Positions 7,096 through 15,292 of a stretch of 32,321 bases of DNA are shown piece by piece. The notes beneath the pieces were generated by a model, which worked only from the letters and a program-made list of their open reading frames with translations, had not been told where the DNA came from and did not search any database. This DNA comes from Candidatus Poribacteria bacterium (GTDB lineage Bacteria; Poribacteria; WGA-4E; WGA-3G). Each line of letters opens with the position of its first letter. Positions within the stretch are counted from its first letter, which is position 1. The stretch covers positions 1-32,321 of the forward strand of contig JAPPNJ010000212.1 of the NCBI GenBank assembly GCA_028818705.1, in the 5' to 3' direction. The position numbers were made by a program, and so were the translations under genes.

Positions 7096-9957
7096 ATGAG
7101 AAGACTCCTAAATATGGGTTGCCAAACCCTACTCTTCGGGGAACATTTCTGCATCGGCTTGTTGGTTTTGCTCCTTGGAACAGGACTTGGACTTACGGAA
7201 ACAAGTGCTGCCGACGAGCAAACACAACAGGTCGTCAAAATCATAGGTAGTGTTGTCGATAGTGAAACCGAGGCACCGCTATCGGGTGTAGTAATTCGGG
7301 TTATTGATACGCAGATTCAGGTGACGACAGATGAAACTGGTGCATTTTCACTGGACTTGCCGAGTGGTACCTATAGGATCCATGCAGGTGCACCGTTTTA
7401 TAACACGTATGTGGTCCCCAATTTTCAAGTCAATGAGACAGAAGCATCCCAACCTTTACAAATATCACTCGTTCCACAAATAGTCAAACTTGATGCGGTC
7501 AAGTTACCTGTACAGTTAAGCCAATCGAGTGAGCGCGGTCTGCTTGAACAACGAATGCGCAGCTCTCGAATTGAGGATAGTATCAGTACTGAAGAAATTA
7601 GTCGACTGCCAGCATCTTCTGCAGGAGAGGCGATTAAACGGGTAACAGGCGTTAGCATTGTTGGCGGTCGTTACGTATTCGTCCGTGGATTGGGCGAACG
7701 CTACAGTAACACGCTTCTTAACAATGTTGAGATTCCGAGTCCTGAACCGAACCGACGGGTCGTGCCGATGGACATTTTTCCGGCAAGCCTCCTCGCGAGT
7801 TTACAGACAGTCAAAACATTCTCTCCAGACCAGCCGGGCGGTTTCGCGGGTGGCTCTGTCCAAGTGTTTACGAAAGATTTTCCGGAAGAGTTGACAATGT
7901 CGCTATCGATGTCAAGCGGTTTCAACACACAGGGGACAGGAGAGGATGGGTTGACATATCCGGGTGGTAATTATGATTTTTTAGGGTTTGATGATGGCTC
8001 GCGCGATCTACCCGGGATTGTCCAAAATCGGGCGGCAGATTTACCAATCCGTGAACGTGGACGTTTTACCTCTTTAGGGTTCACCCAAGAACAGATTCAA
8101 GAGTTCGGGCAATCGTTTTCTAATGTCTGGTCGCCGGAACGACAAGTGATTCCTGTCAACCAAAGTTACAAATTCAGTCTCGGCAATAGCAACACGCTTT
8201 TCGGTAAAGAGTTCGGTTACTTAGGCGTTGTCTCTTACGGTAATAGTCACAGTTATGGCACACAGGTCCGTAACGCCTTTCGTATTGGCTTAAACGAGAC
8301 GCTTTCACCTGTAACCTCGTATAACGTTGAACGGAGCGGGAATGAAGTAGACTGGGGTAGCGTGGTGAACGTGAGTCTTCGTTTCTCTCCAGAACACCAG
8401 CTCAGCGTCCGAACACTTTTTACACATACCGCTGAAGACGAAACGCGTACATGGGAAGGATTCAACGCCGACAGAAATACGGATATGCGCAGCTTCCGGC
8501 TTCGCTACGTTGAACGCCAACTCTTCTCCGGACAGTTCGCCGGAACACACGATTTCAACTTCGGTGAACCGAGTTTGGAAGGTCCAAGGCAGCCCGATGT
8601 TTCAATGGAGTGGCGGCTTACTTATTCTCGTGCTTCACGGGATGAACCCGATACACGCGAGAATATCTACGAAGATAGAGGGGATGGAACCTACACGTTC
8701 CGCGATGTGACGCATAGCGGGAGCAGATTCTTCTTCGACCTTGAGGATGATGAATACAACGCCCGCGCCGACTGGAAAGTTCCGATCGGTGCCGAAGGGG
8801 TCTTCAAATTTGGGGGATTGCTACGAGATAGATCGCGTACGTTTGATGCCCGGCGATTTAGATTTTTGCCTTCAGACAAGGTAGATGCTACAGTGAATCT
8901 CTCCGACCCACCTGAAATACTTTTCCAAACCCAAAATATTGCGCCTCGTGTTTTTGAATTGCGTGAATCCACGCGTGCGACGGATAACTACTTGGCAGAT
9001 CACGCTATCTACTCAGGCTATCTTATGCTTGATATGCCGGTTAGCACGAAATGGCAGTTCATGACGGGGTTGAGATTGGAATCTTCTGGACAAAAGGTTA
9101 CAACCTACGATCCGTTCTCTGTTGCGGCAGCCCCGATTGTAGCGGATTTGGAGACACTCGATTTACTGCCGGGTGCGAACTTGACGTACCGCTTAACCGA
9201 GCGAATGAATTTGAGGCTTGCGGCATCTCGCACTATCACGCGACCAGATTTCCGGGAACTGGCACCGTTTGAATTTACAGATTTCGTTGGTGGCAGAACA
9301 ATTCTGGGTAACCCAGAGTTGGAACGAACCCAGATCGATAATTTCGACTTCCGTTGGGAGGCTTTTCCACAAATAGGCGGCGTTGTAGCCGTGAGCGCGT
9401 TCTATAAGCGTTTCCAAAAACCGATTGAGCAGATCGTCCAACCGCAGGCAGAGGTCCGAATCACCTACGAAAACGCTGAAGGTGCCAACAACTACGGTTT
9501 GGAATTAGAAACACGTCAGAATTTGAGCGTGCTTACACCTGCCTTACGTAAGTTTTCAATTAACACAAATGCAGCATTGATTTCTTCACAAGTGATACTG
9601 CCCGATGTCGGTATTCAGACTTCCTCTGAGCGTCCGCTACAGGGGCAGTGTCCATATATTGTTAACGTGTCTATCGGTTACGAAGATACTGACGGGGGCA
9701 TTTCAAGCGCGGTTGCCTACAATATTTTCGGACGTAGGCTCTCTGAAGTGGGTAACCACGGGGTGCCAGATGTATACGAGCAACCACGGGGTCAACTCGA
9801 CGTGAGTTTTAGCCGGGTCGTCGCCGATTACTTCAAGATTAGTTTTTCTGCGAAAAATCTACTCGATCCCAATGTGCATTTCAAACAGGGCGAGGCGACT
9901 TATGTTCGGTATAAACTGGGCAGGGCGTTCTCCTTCGGGATAAGCTACAATTTGTAG
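7096..9957 (+). CDS. TonB-dependent outer-membrane receptor with carboxypeptidase-regulatory-like domain
   Basis: 953 residues. This is an energy-coupled outer-membrane importer of an unknown ligand. A signal peptide (hydrophobic core about 20-33, likely cleavage after S-A-A near 39) is followed by a carboxypeptidase-D-regulatory-like beta domain (about 48-135; IIGSVVDSETEAPLSGV, TDETGAFSLDLPSGTYRI). Next comes the plug (about 150-270; SAGEAIKRVTGVSIVGG, VFVRGLGERYSNTLLNN, GGFAGGSVQVFTKDF). The rest is the barrel, ending in a typical aromatic C-terminus (FSFGISYNL). The ATG at 7096 has no close ribosome site; GAGAGG lies about 27 nt upstream. The gene is followed, after a 430-bp gap, by a beta-helix lipoprotein, a small lipoprotein and tonB, so these probably form one uptake unit. 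The domain order is that of large oligomer or siderophore importers, but no substrate enzyme is near. Confidence 0.93.
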   Translation: MRRLLNMGCQTLLFGEHFCIGLLVLLLGTGLGLTETSAADEQTQQVVKIIGSVVDSETEAPLSGVVIRVIDTQIQVTTDETGAFSLDLPSGTYRIHAGAPFYNTYVVPNFQVNETEASQPLQISLVPQIVKLDAVKLPVQLSQSSERGLLEQRMRSSRIEDSISTEEISRLPASSAGEAIKRVTGVSIVGGRYVFVRGLGERYSNTLLNNVEIPSPEPNRRVVPMDIFPASLLASLQTVKTFSPDQPGGFAGGSVQVFTKDFPEELTMSLSMSSGFNTQGTGEDGLTYPGGNYDFLGFDDGSRDLPGIVQNRAADLPIRERGRFTSLGFTQEQIQEFGQSFSNVWSPERQVIPVNQSYKFSLGNSNTLFGKEFGYLGVVSYGNSHSYGTQVRNAFRIGLNETLSPVTSYNVERSGNEVDWGSVVNVSLRFSPEHQLSVRTLFTHTAEDETRTWEGFNADRNTDMRSFRLRYVERQLFSGQFAGTHDFNFGEPSLEGPRQPDVSMEWRLTYSRASRDEPDTRENIYEDRGDGTYTFRDVTHSGSRFFFDLEDDEYNARADWKVPIGAEGVFKFGGLLRDRSRTFDARRFRFLPSDKVDATVNLSDPPEILFQTQNIAPRVFELRESTRATDNYLADHAIYSGYLMLDMPVSTKWQFMTGLRLESSGQKVTTYDPFSVAAAPIVADLETLDLLPGANLTYRLTERMNLRLAASRTITRPDFRELAPFEFTDFVGGRTILGNPELERTQIDNFDFRWEAFPQIGGVVAVSAFYKRFQKPIEQIVQPQAEVRITYENAEGANNYGLELETRQNLSVLTPALRKFSINTNAALISSQVILPDVGIQTSSERPLQGQCPYIVNVSIGYEDTDGGISSAVAYNIFGRRLSEVGNHGVPDVYEQPRGQLDVSFSRVVADYFKISFSAKNLLDPNVHFKQGEATYVRYKLGRAFSFGISYNL

Positions 9958-10107
9958 TTTTTATGGTGAAGTATAAAAATACATTACGCGCATTCAGCGT
10001 TGATTCCTTCTTGTATTTTCGATCTGCAATGTCAAAGTAATTCTAATGCAAAAAACTCATAACATTGTCATTTTTTCGCAACAATTTATCAGTATCTTTA
10101 ATTTGAT

Positions 10108-10261
10108 AGGACTTACGCATTTCCTCTTAAAGTCCCCTTGATAAGGGGCGGGGAATGCCCTAAGGCATTCATACCGTTGATGCTTTAGGGGGTTAAAAAA
10201 CACCAAAATTACCGCTTTTTGTGTCCGAATGTCCTATATTTGCTCAATTTGCGTAAGTCCT
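10108..10261. mobile_element. MITE-like element with perfect 12-bp terminal inverted repeats (family 2)
   Basis: The ends are AGGACTTACGCA and its exact reverse complement TGCGTAAGTCCT. Inside are two perfect hairpins, CCCCTT/AAGGGG and GAATGCC/GGCATTC. At 154 bp it cannot encode a transposase. No clear target duplication was seen. It lies between the TonB receptor gene and its lipoprotein neighbour and probably splits them into separate transcripts. Confidence 0.7.
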
Positions 10262-10305
10262 GTTTGAGATAAATTACAACAGCGATTCACAGTTAAATCA
10301 CTATG

Positions 10306-10311
10306 TATAAT
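10306..10311 (+). promoter_or_regulatory. Possible -10 box for the beta-helix lipoprotein gene
   Basis: A perfect TATAAT lies 76 nt upstream of the ATG and just beyond the inverted-repeat element. The -35 region (GATTCA or TTCACA) is poor, so this is only a candidate. Confidence 0.3.
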
Positions 10312-10387
10312 TGGGTCGCAACCATTGATGCCGACTGGTGGAACCAGTTGAGCATATAAAAAAACAAATAAGGAGCTTAGTTAGCTG

Positions 10388-11761
10388 ATGTTAAATATTG
10401 GGTTAACCTTGGCATCTACACGGAGGAAAGGTCTATACAAAAATTGGCTGTTCCAGTTAATAGCCATCTTCGCAGCTGGATTGGCGTTGGGTTTCGTCGG
10501 TTGTGGCAGTGACGAAGAAGATACCGAATCAACCAAAGAAACAGTGTTGGTGCCTGAAGAAACCATTATCGAGGTTGATGGACACCAAGTGGTTGTGCTT
10601 GAAGGTAGACTGAATGCCGATAAGACGCTCACAGCGGCTTACGATTACCTTCTCCGCGGTGCGGTGTTTGTCGAAGGCGGCGCGACGTTGACCATTGAAC
10701 CCGGCGTTAAAATTTACGGTGAGCAAGCCAGTAATGGTACACTGATTATTGCCCAAGGTTCAAAAATTATGGCAAACGGCACCGTCAGTGCCCCGATCAT
10801 TATGTCCAGTGATGCCTTTGAAGGCAGCCGTGCCCGCGGGCAGTGGGGCGGTTTGATTATCAATGGAAACGCACCCACAAACCAAGGGGTAACTTTTGGT
10901 GAAGGCGACACCGGCGCATTTGGCGGCAACAATCCTGCTGACAGCAGCGGTGTGCTTCGCTATGTTCGTGTTGAATACGCAGGCATTGAATTTAGTCCTG
11001 ATAATGAGCTGAATGGCATCGCCTTCCAAGGTGTTGGATCCGGCACTATCGTTGAGAACGTCCAAGTCCACATGAACCAAGACGACGGCGTTGAGATGTT
11101 TGGCGGCACTGTTAATCTCAAATATGTCATGGTTACCGGGGCACGCGACGATTCCTTCGACTGGACAGATGGCTGGACAGGTAAGGCACAATTCCTCGTT
11201 GTACAACACTATGGGGATGACGCCGATAACGGCTTTGAAGTGGATAACAGCAGTAAAGATAACGAAGCGACACCACGTTCAGATGCGACTATCTATAATG
11301 CGACCCTCGTTGGCGATCCATCGGGGTCTGAAAGCGACAACGGTATGCTGATTCGTGAAGGTGCTGCTGGCACATTCGCAAATTTCATTGTTACCGGATT
11401 TAATAAAGTCGGACTCGATATCAACAACGAAGCAACCCATGCCCAAGCAGATAGCGGTAAACTGGTTGTAAAAAACAGTATTTTCTTTCAAAATAGAAAA
11501 GGTAATTTCGGTGATGAGAAAGATGACGACGGTTTTGATGAAGCCAGTTTTGCAGCTGCTAATGGTAACAAAGAAACAGACCCGGGTTTAAAGGCTCCGT
11601 TCAACAAGCGCGCGCCCGATTTCACACCGGGTGCGGGCGCGGCAGCGGTGTCCCCTGCAGCACCACCTGCTGACGGTTTCTTTGAAAGCGTCAACTTTAT
11701 CGGTGGTGTAAGCCCATCTAACAACTGGACAACCGGATGGACGACGAGTGCTCAGAATTAA
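10388..11761 (+). CDS. Beta-helix outer-membrane lipoprotein paired with a TonB receptor
   Basis: 457 residues. The N-terminus is a lipoprotein signal: basic start, hydrophobic core about 21-36, lipobox F-V-G-Cys at about 36-39, then an acidic linker GSDEEDTES. The body shows the pattern of a right-handed parallel beta-helix, with repeated short turns such as FVEGGATLTIEPGVKI, GQWGGLIINGNAP, GVLRYVRVEYAGIEF, DGVEMFGGTVNLKYV and GDDADNGFEVDNS. These proteins have no clear catalytic motif; homologues I recall from Bacteroidota and Gammaproteobacteria also sit beside TonB receptors. A surface ligand-binding partner of the receptor is likely, but this is inference. An AAGGAG site lies 12 nt before the ATG. 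The next gene overlaps its end by 14 nt. Confidence 0.82.
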   Translation: MLNIGLTLASTRRKGLYKNWLFQLIAIFAAGLALGFVGCGSDEEDTESTKETVLVPEETIIEVDGHQVVVLEGRLNADKTLTAAYDYLLRGAVFVEGGATLTIEPGVKIYGEQASNGTLIIAQGSKIMANGTVSAPIIMSSDAFEGSRARGQWGGLIINGNAPTNQGVTFGEGDTGAFGGNNPADSSGVLRYVRVEYAGIEFSPDNELNGIAFQGVGSGTIVENVQVHMNQDDGVEMFGGTVNLKYVMVTGARDDSFDWTDGWTGKAQFLVVQHYGDDADNGFEVDNSSKDNEATPRSDATIYNATLVGDPSGSESDNGMLIREGAAGTFANFIVTGFNKVGLDINNEATHAQADSGKLVVKNSIFFQNRKGNFGDEKDDDGFDEASFAAANGNKETDPGLKAPFNKRAPDFTPGAGAAAVSPAAPPADGFFESVNFIGGVSPSNNWTTGWTTSAQN

Positions 11762-12266
11762 GGAACACTTTGTTTACATATCTCACATGCTACTAACTGG
11801 GCTGCTCATGTATAGCAGCTTGGTGGGTTGTGAGAAATCGGTATGGAAAAATAGTCTCGACTCGCCAGGTCAACTCGGTCTGGCAGTCGTTGACGCATTA
11901 AATCAGGAAGATATTGAGGCATTAGACCACTTACGGGTGCAACGCAAAGAGTATCTTGATTGGATCTGGCCAGCATTTCCAGCGAGCCGTCCACCTAATA
12001 ATTTTCCGGGTGATTTTGCTTGGTCAAACTTGAATCGGAAATGTAATACCGGTATGAAGAAATGGGTTGCTCAATACGGCGGGAAGGACCTAAAGTTTGT
12101 GGATATCCGCTTCGATCAACCGCGTGAGACTTATGACGGATTCCAACTTCTGCGTGGAACCGTTTTGACGTTACGGAACGCTGCTGGAGAAACAGAGGAA
12201 TTGAAAATCCTCGGCTCAGTAGTTGTTAAGGACGACAAGTATAAGCTGCTTAGTTATAACGATTGA
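11748..12266 (+). CDS. Small predicted lipoprotein of unknown function
   Basis: 172 residues from a GTG start that overlaps the end of the upstream gene by 14 nt, suggesting coupled translation. The GTG was preferred to the ATG at 11787 because it supplies the basic n-region (MLRIKEH) of a lipoprotein signal; the lipobox is S-L-V-G-Cys28. The mature part begins with a region on helices (DALNQEDIEALDHLRVQRKEY), has a Trp/Pro-rich stretch (LDWIWPAFPASRPP) and ends in beta-like segments, a little like NTF2-fold lipoproteins. I do not recognise the family. Its position between the beta-helix lipoprotein and tonB suggests it belongs to the same envelope uptake unit. Confidence 0.75.
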   Translation: MLRIKEHFVYISHMLLTGLLMYSSLVGCEKSVWKNSLDSPGQLGLAVVDALNQEDIEALDHLRVQRKEYLDWIWPAFPASRPPNNFPGDFAWSNLNRKCNTGMKKWVAQYGGKDLKFVDIRFDQPRETYDGFQLLRGTVLTLRNAAGETEELKILGSVVVKDDKYKLLSYND

Positions 12267-12384
12267 CTTAGATGTCGAAATCGCATATAAGGTCGCTTAG
12301 GTAAACTCGCAAAAAACATCTGTGATGGCTGGTATTTTATAAACATTTTTGCTCTTATTGGGCTTGAGGAGGATTAAATTTTTT

Positions 12385-13302
12385 ATGGATAACGCTAAAC
12401 AGACGCAGTCGGCACCGATTTCGTCAACTTCAACGACAATGGCATATCTCCAACGGCAGAATCGAGAAACCGCTCAAAGACGGAAAAAATTGGCGATGCG
12501 GATCGCAGGTGGCTTCGCAATCGGACTGCATGCCATCGGGATTATCGTCGGTGCTATCTATTTTGTTAAGAAAACAGTGTTGGATCCGAACAAGGACAAA
12601 GTAGAAAGCGTCGTCTTGGAAGCGTCAAAACCCGAGGCGAAGCGCCGTACACCACCGCGTGTAACACGACAACCGAAAAAACCCAAGTTTTCCAAGATCC
12701 GTGCCCCCAAAGGACAACCCATTACGACGAATGCTAAAATCCCCGTGGGCAATGCCACCTTCACACTGCCAGCCAGCGCGGTGCCTTCACGACCAGTGAT
12801 GGCACCAAGCACTGCTGGGATTGGCAGAAATTTGTTCAGAGGATCGCAACAGACAAATATTGTCACAACGATGCCGAAGTTTGAAGTCCCGAAGTTTGAA
12901 AATACAAGCTTAGTCGCAAGACTGGATATGGAAACCAATCTTGCGCAGACGGAATTCAATGATTCGGGGAACCTTGAACTCACTTCTGTCAACTTAGGCG
13001 ATGCAAAACAGTCTTTTAACGAATTCCTGCAAGCCGTTCGGGATCGGATTAAACAGGTGCAACGTTTTCCACCGCGCGTCCGGAATCTGGAAGATGGCAG
13101 TACAACTACGATCCGGTTCACGCTTTTCAACGATGGAACCGTTCGGAATCCGGAAGTCTTTATCTCTTCTGGCTCACATGCACTCGACAATGCTGCGCTC
13201 GCAGCTGTCCGAAATGCTGTGCCTTATCCGCCCTTCCCCGAAGGACAAGAGGGTCTGAGCTTACGACTTGAAATTCCGATCATTTTCGAGTTGGCAAATT
13301 AA
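12385..13302 (+). CDS. tonB: Energy transducer TonB
   Basis: 305 residues from the chosen start. TonB passes proton-motive energy from ExbBD in the inner membrane to outer-membrane receptors. A cytoplasmic N-terminus of about 38 residues is followed by one membrane span (about 40-62) containing His49, in the position of the functionally important His of TonB spans. Then comes a Lys/Pro/Arg-rich periplasmic spacer (KRRTPPRVTRQPKKPK) and the TonB C-terminal domain (about 215-305; RIKQVQRFPPRVR, IRFTLFNDGTVRNPEV, SGSHALDNAALAAVR). An in-frame ATG at 12349 exists, but the GAGGAGG ribosome site at 12366-12372 lies inside that extension, so 12385 is the start. The N-terminal tail is longer than in E. 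coli TonB. No exbB or exbD is adjacent. Confidence 0.92.
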   Translation: MDNAKQTQSAPISSTSTTMAYLQRQNRETAQRRKKLAMRIAGGFAIGLHAIGIIVGAIYFVKKTVLDPNKDKVESVVLEASKPEAKRRTPPRVTRQPKKPKFSKIRAPKGQPITTNAKIPVGNATFTLPASAVPSRPVMAPSTAGIGRNLFRGSQQTNIVTTMPKFEVPKFENTSLVARLDMETNLAQTEFNDSGNLELTSVNLGDAKQSFNEFLQAVRDRIKQVQRFPPRVRNLEDGSTTTIRFTLFNDGTVRNPEVFISSGSHALDNAALAAVRNAVPYPPFPEGQEGLSLRLEIPIIFELAN

Positions 13303-13328
13303 TAAGAATAGCATTTAATAAAAGTAAG

Positions 13329-13354
13329 GGACGACTTCAAAGTCGTCCTTTTTT
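13329..13354 (+). terminator. Rho-independent terminator after tonB
   Basis: GGACGACT, loop TCAA, AGTCGTCC, then six T: a perfect eight-base-pair stem with a T tract, 26 bp after the tonB stop codon. Confidence 0.9.
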
Positions 13355-13358
13355 CTTC

Positions 13359-13394
13359 GCTGAATCGCGGACTACACAGATTTCACAGATTTTA
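13359..13394. repeat. 9-bp tandem repeat element, copy 3
   Basis: GCTGAATCGC followed by GGACTACAC, AGATTTCAC, AGATTTT. Same design as the copy at 5780. Confidence 0.65.
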
Positions 13395-13418
13395 TGCACC
13401 TTACCCCGATTCTCCGTT

Positions 13419-13440
13419 GTAGGAGGGATTTCCCAATCCC
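13419..13440 (+). repeat. GTAG-headed hairpin (REP-like)
   Basis: GTAGGA, then GGGATT, loop TCCC, AATCCC. The stem is six perfect base pairs and starts just after the GTAG head. A degenerate sequence with the same first 14 bases (GTAGGAGGGATTTG) is at 232. Confidence 0.6.
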
Positions 13441-13509
13441 GACTTATTTCTCTATAATCGCCAGAACCTATTTTATTTTTGAAACACCCTCATTTTACCT
13501 TTCGCTAAC

Positions 13510-14817
13510 TTAGAAGGCAAGTTTATCTGCTTTCGCCTTTTCGTCGTTTACAAATGCTAAAAGAATCAAACCAGTGATAAAGAAGACCATCAGTGAAATA
13601 ATTGCGAGGCGTGCGCTGCCAGTTATCTGTTTGATTAAGCCAAAGGTTACTGGACCCCAGATTGATGAAAATTTACTAAAAACAGAATAGAATCCGTAAA
13701 ATTCGGCACTTGCGTTTTCTGGAATCATTGCGCCATACAAGGAACGACTCAAGGCTTGTGTTCCTCCGAGTACGATACCGACAATCATGCCCAAAACGAA
13801 GAACTCGGTTGCGGTATGGATGAAATAGCCGTAGGTGACGACAGCACTCCATAAGACCAAAGCACACATCACCGAGTGTTTTGCACCTATACGACTTGCC
13901 AACCGACTGAATATCAACGCCCCACCTATTGCCACGACTTGCACCAACAGGAGCGTCACCATGAGTTCTGTCGTTTTTAGTCCTAATTCTTCAGTACCGT
14001 AGATTGTCGCCATGCTCGTAACGGTGTGGATCCCGTCGTTATAAATCACATAGGCGATAAGAAAAAGCGTGAGGTGTTTAAAACGTCCTACCTTTTTCGC
14101 CGTTGAAATAGTCCGATTGACGCCTAACGCCAGATATGCTAAAACTTCAGGTCGATTGCGATAGGCTTCTGGGAGTTCGGACGGCGTTTTTTCTTCTTTT
14201 AGATATTTCAGCGTCAGTAAGGTCCAGCCCGCCCACCAAAAACCTGTCATTGCCATCCCGACGCGCGCTGCCGTTGCTTGGGCCTCTGGGGTCTTTTGCG
14301 TGGCGACGAGCGCGAGGGTAATGGCAAATTGGAGTGAGCCGCCGACATACCCGAAAGCATACCCTCTGGCAGAAACGGAATCCATTTTGTCTTCGGAGGC
14401 GATCTGGGGTAAGAACGCATCGTAGAAAACATTACCGCCAACAAAGCAGATTTGAGAACCGAGAAATAGGATAACTGTTAGTCCTACATCGCCAGACTCG
14501 CAAAAATAGAGTATCGTTGCGAAGAGACTGCCCATATACGCAAAGCCCATGAGGAATCTTTTCTTGGCTGCAGAGAAATCGGCGATGGCACCGAGTACAG
14601 GTGCAAAGAGGAAAACACAGAACGCCGCGGTTCCCAACATATATCCCCACAACGTCGTAGCCGTCATATTCATACCGAGGATATCAATACCGGCTTCGCC
14701 TACAACGGCTTTCGCAAAGTAATTCGGCAATATAGCGGCGATCACAGTGGTAATATAAGCAGAATTCGCCCAGTCGTACATGCACCAACCGAAGATGGTC
14801 TTTTTATCGTTTTTCAT
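13510..14817 (-). CDS. MFS transporter of the UMF1 / Atg22-like family
   Basis: 435 residues with about 12 hydrophobic spans. The N-terminal signature FGWCMYDWANSAYITTVIAAILPNYF is that of the UMF1 family, related to the yeast vacuolar amino-acid effluxer Atg22. The conserved loop GAIADFSAAKKRFLMGF after the second or third span is the MFS motif-A region. A longer reading from a GTG at 14868 is possible, but a TAGGAG ribosome site sits six bases before the ATG at 14817 and Atg22-type proteins begin close to the WCMYDWA motif. The gene stands alone, facing away from tonB across a terminator. The substrate is unknown; amino-acid or small-solute export is a guess by family. Confidence 0.9.
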   Translation of the reverse strand: MKNDKKTIFGWCMYDWANSAYITTVIAAILPNYFAKAVVGEAGIDILGMNMTATTLWGYMLGTAAFCVFLFAPVLGAIADFSAAKKRFLMGFAYMGSLFATILYFCESGDVGLTVILFLGSQICFVGGNVFYDAFLPQIASEDKMDSVSARGYAFGYVGGSLQFAITLALVATQKTPEAQATAARVGMAMTGFWWAGWTLLTLKYLKEEKTPSELPEAYRNRPEVLAYLALGVNRTISTAKKVGRFKHLTLFLIAYVIYNDGIHTVTSMATIYGTEELGLKTTELMVTLLLVQVVAIGGALIFSRLASRIGAKHSVMCALVLWSAVVTYGYFIHTATEFFVLGMIVGIVLGGTQALSRSLYGAMIPENASAEFYGFYSVFSKFSSIWGPVTFGLIKQITGSARLAIISLMVFFITGLILLAFVNDEKAKADKLAF

Positions 14818-14960
14818 AGATCTCCTATCTGCGAAGGGGTAAGAAGGAGCTTTGTTGTATTTTCCCACATCTTGCGAAGAAAATCAATAAGATTCTTTAG
14901 CGCGATCAGGGCTATTTAGTTTAAGAAATAGGTTTACCTATGTGAAGGATTCCTGTCTCT

Positions 14961-15015
14961 GGATGCCCGAATTTATTCGGGTTTGCCCACTTTTCCTGAA
15001 CAAGTTCGGGCATCC
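14961..15015. repeat. Nested inverted repeat
   Basis: An outer perfect 11-bp inverted repeat (GGATGCCCGAA / TTCGGGCATCC) encloses two smaller hairpins: CCCGAAT-TT-ATTCGGG (14966-14981, perfect) and CCTGAAC-AA-GTTCGGG (14995-15010, one G-T pair). The two arrangements are mutually exclusive folds of one 55-base stretch. There is no T tract, so it is not a simple terminator. Confidence 0.7.
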
Positions 15016-15036
15016 TGGGGGAAATTACTGGGAAAC

Positions 15037-15160
15037 TATGGTAAACTTGAAAAATAAATAGACATTCGCCCCTCCCCTGGTAGGGTTTTTGCTGGGATAT
15101 TCTTCACGGTTTCTAACCTCGCCGGTGTAGAGTGTCCAATTAATTCTAAGGTTTACCATA
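15037..15160. mobile_element. MITE-like element with terminal inverted repeats (family 1, copy B)
   Basis: TATGGTAAAC at the left end and GTTTACCATA at the right end are exact reverse complements, and the match continues imperfectly for 28 bases (22 identical by eye), ending at (T/A)GACA. About 124 bp, no coding sequence. TA stands at both borders, as expected for a TA target site. The right end shares TGTCCAATTAATTCTAAG exactly with position 162-179. Confidence 0.65.
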
Positions 15161-15190
15161 AATGACCCTATTAGCGCGATCGGTATAAGC

Positions 15191-15211
15191 AGCGAGTGAA
15201 CTCGCTCCTAC
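15191..15211 (-). repeat. GTAG-headed hairpin (REP-like)
   Basis: Read on the minus strand: GTAGGAGCGAGTTCACTCGC followed by T. The palindrome AGCGAGT/ACTCGCT follows the GTAG head. It closely resembles the Pseudomonas REP element family, which has the same GTAGGAGCGAG head and a different loop. Confidence 0.7.
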
Positions 15212-15263
15212 GAGAAGAGTGGAAGCGTGGAATGGGTATGACAAGGTGAATGCTAAAAATGAG

Positions 15264-15292
15264 TTGACAAATAAAAGAAAAAAGATTAAAAT
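15264..15292 (+). promoter_or_regulatory. Strong sigma-70-type promoter
   Basis: A perfect TTGACA (15264-15269), a 17-bp spacer and TAAAAT (15287-15292). Transcription would begin near 15299, about 29 nt before the ATG at 15328. Confidence 0.75.

Larger units (their letters stand above)
9958..10387. other. Intergenic region containing an inverted-repeat element
   Basis: No gene is seen. Most of the stretch is a 154-bp inverted-repeat element (10108-10261). Downstream of it are a TATAAT and a small leader hairpin (ACTGGT, loop GGA, ACCAGT, about 10334-10348) before the next gene. Confidence 0.6.

Noticed and set aside
12349..12384. Upstream ATG extending TonB by 12 residues
   Set aside because: The GAGGAGG ribosome site for the ATG at 12385 lies within this extension.
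12558..13190. 210-codon open frame on the minus strand
   Set aside because: It lies opposite tonB, whose domains are clear, and shows no family pattern.
14818..14868. GTG-started extension of the MFS protein
   Set aside because: TAGGAG lies six bases before the ATG at 14817, and family members start near that point.
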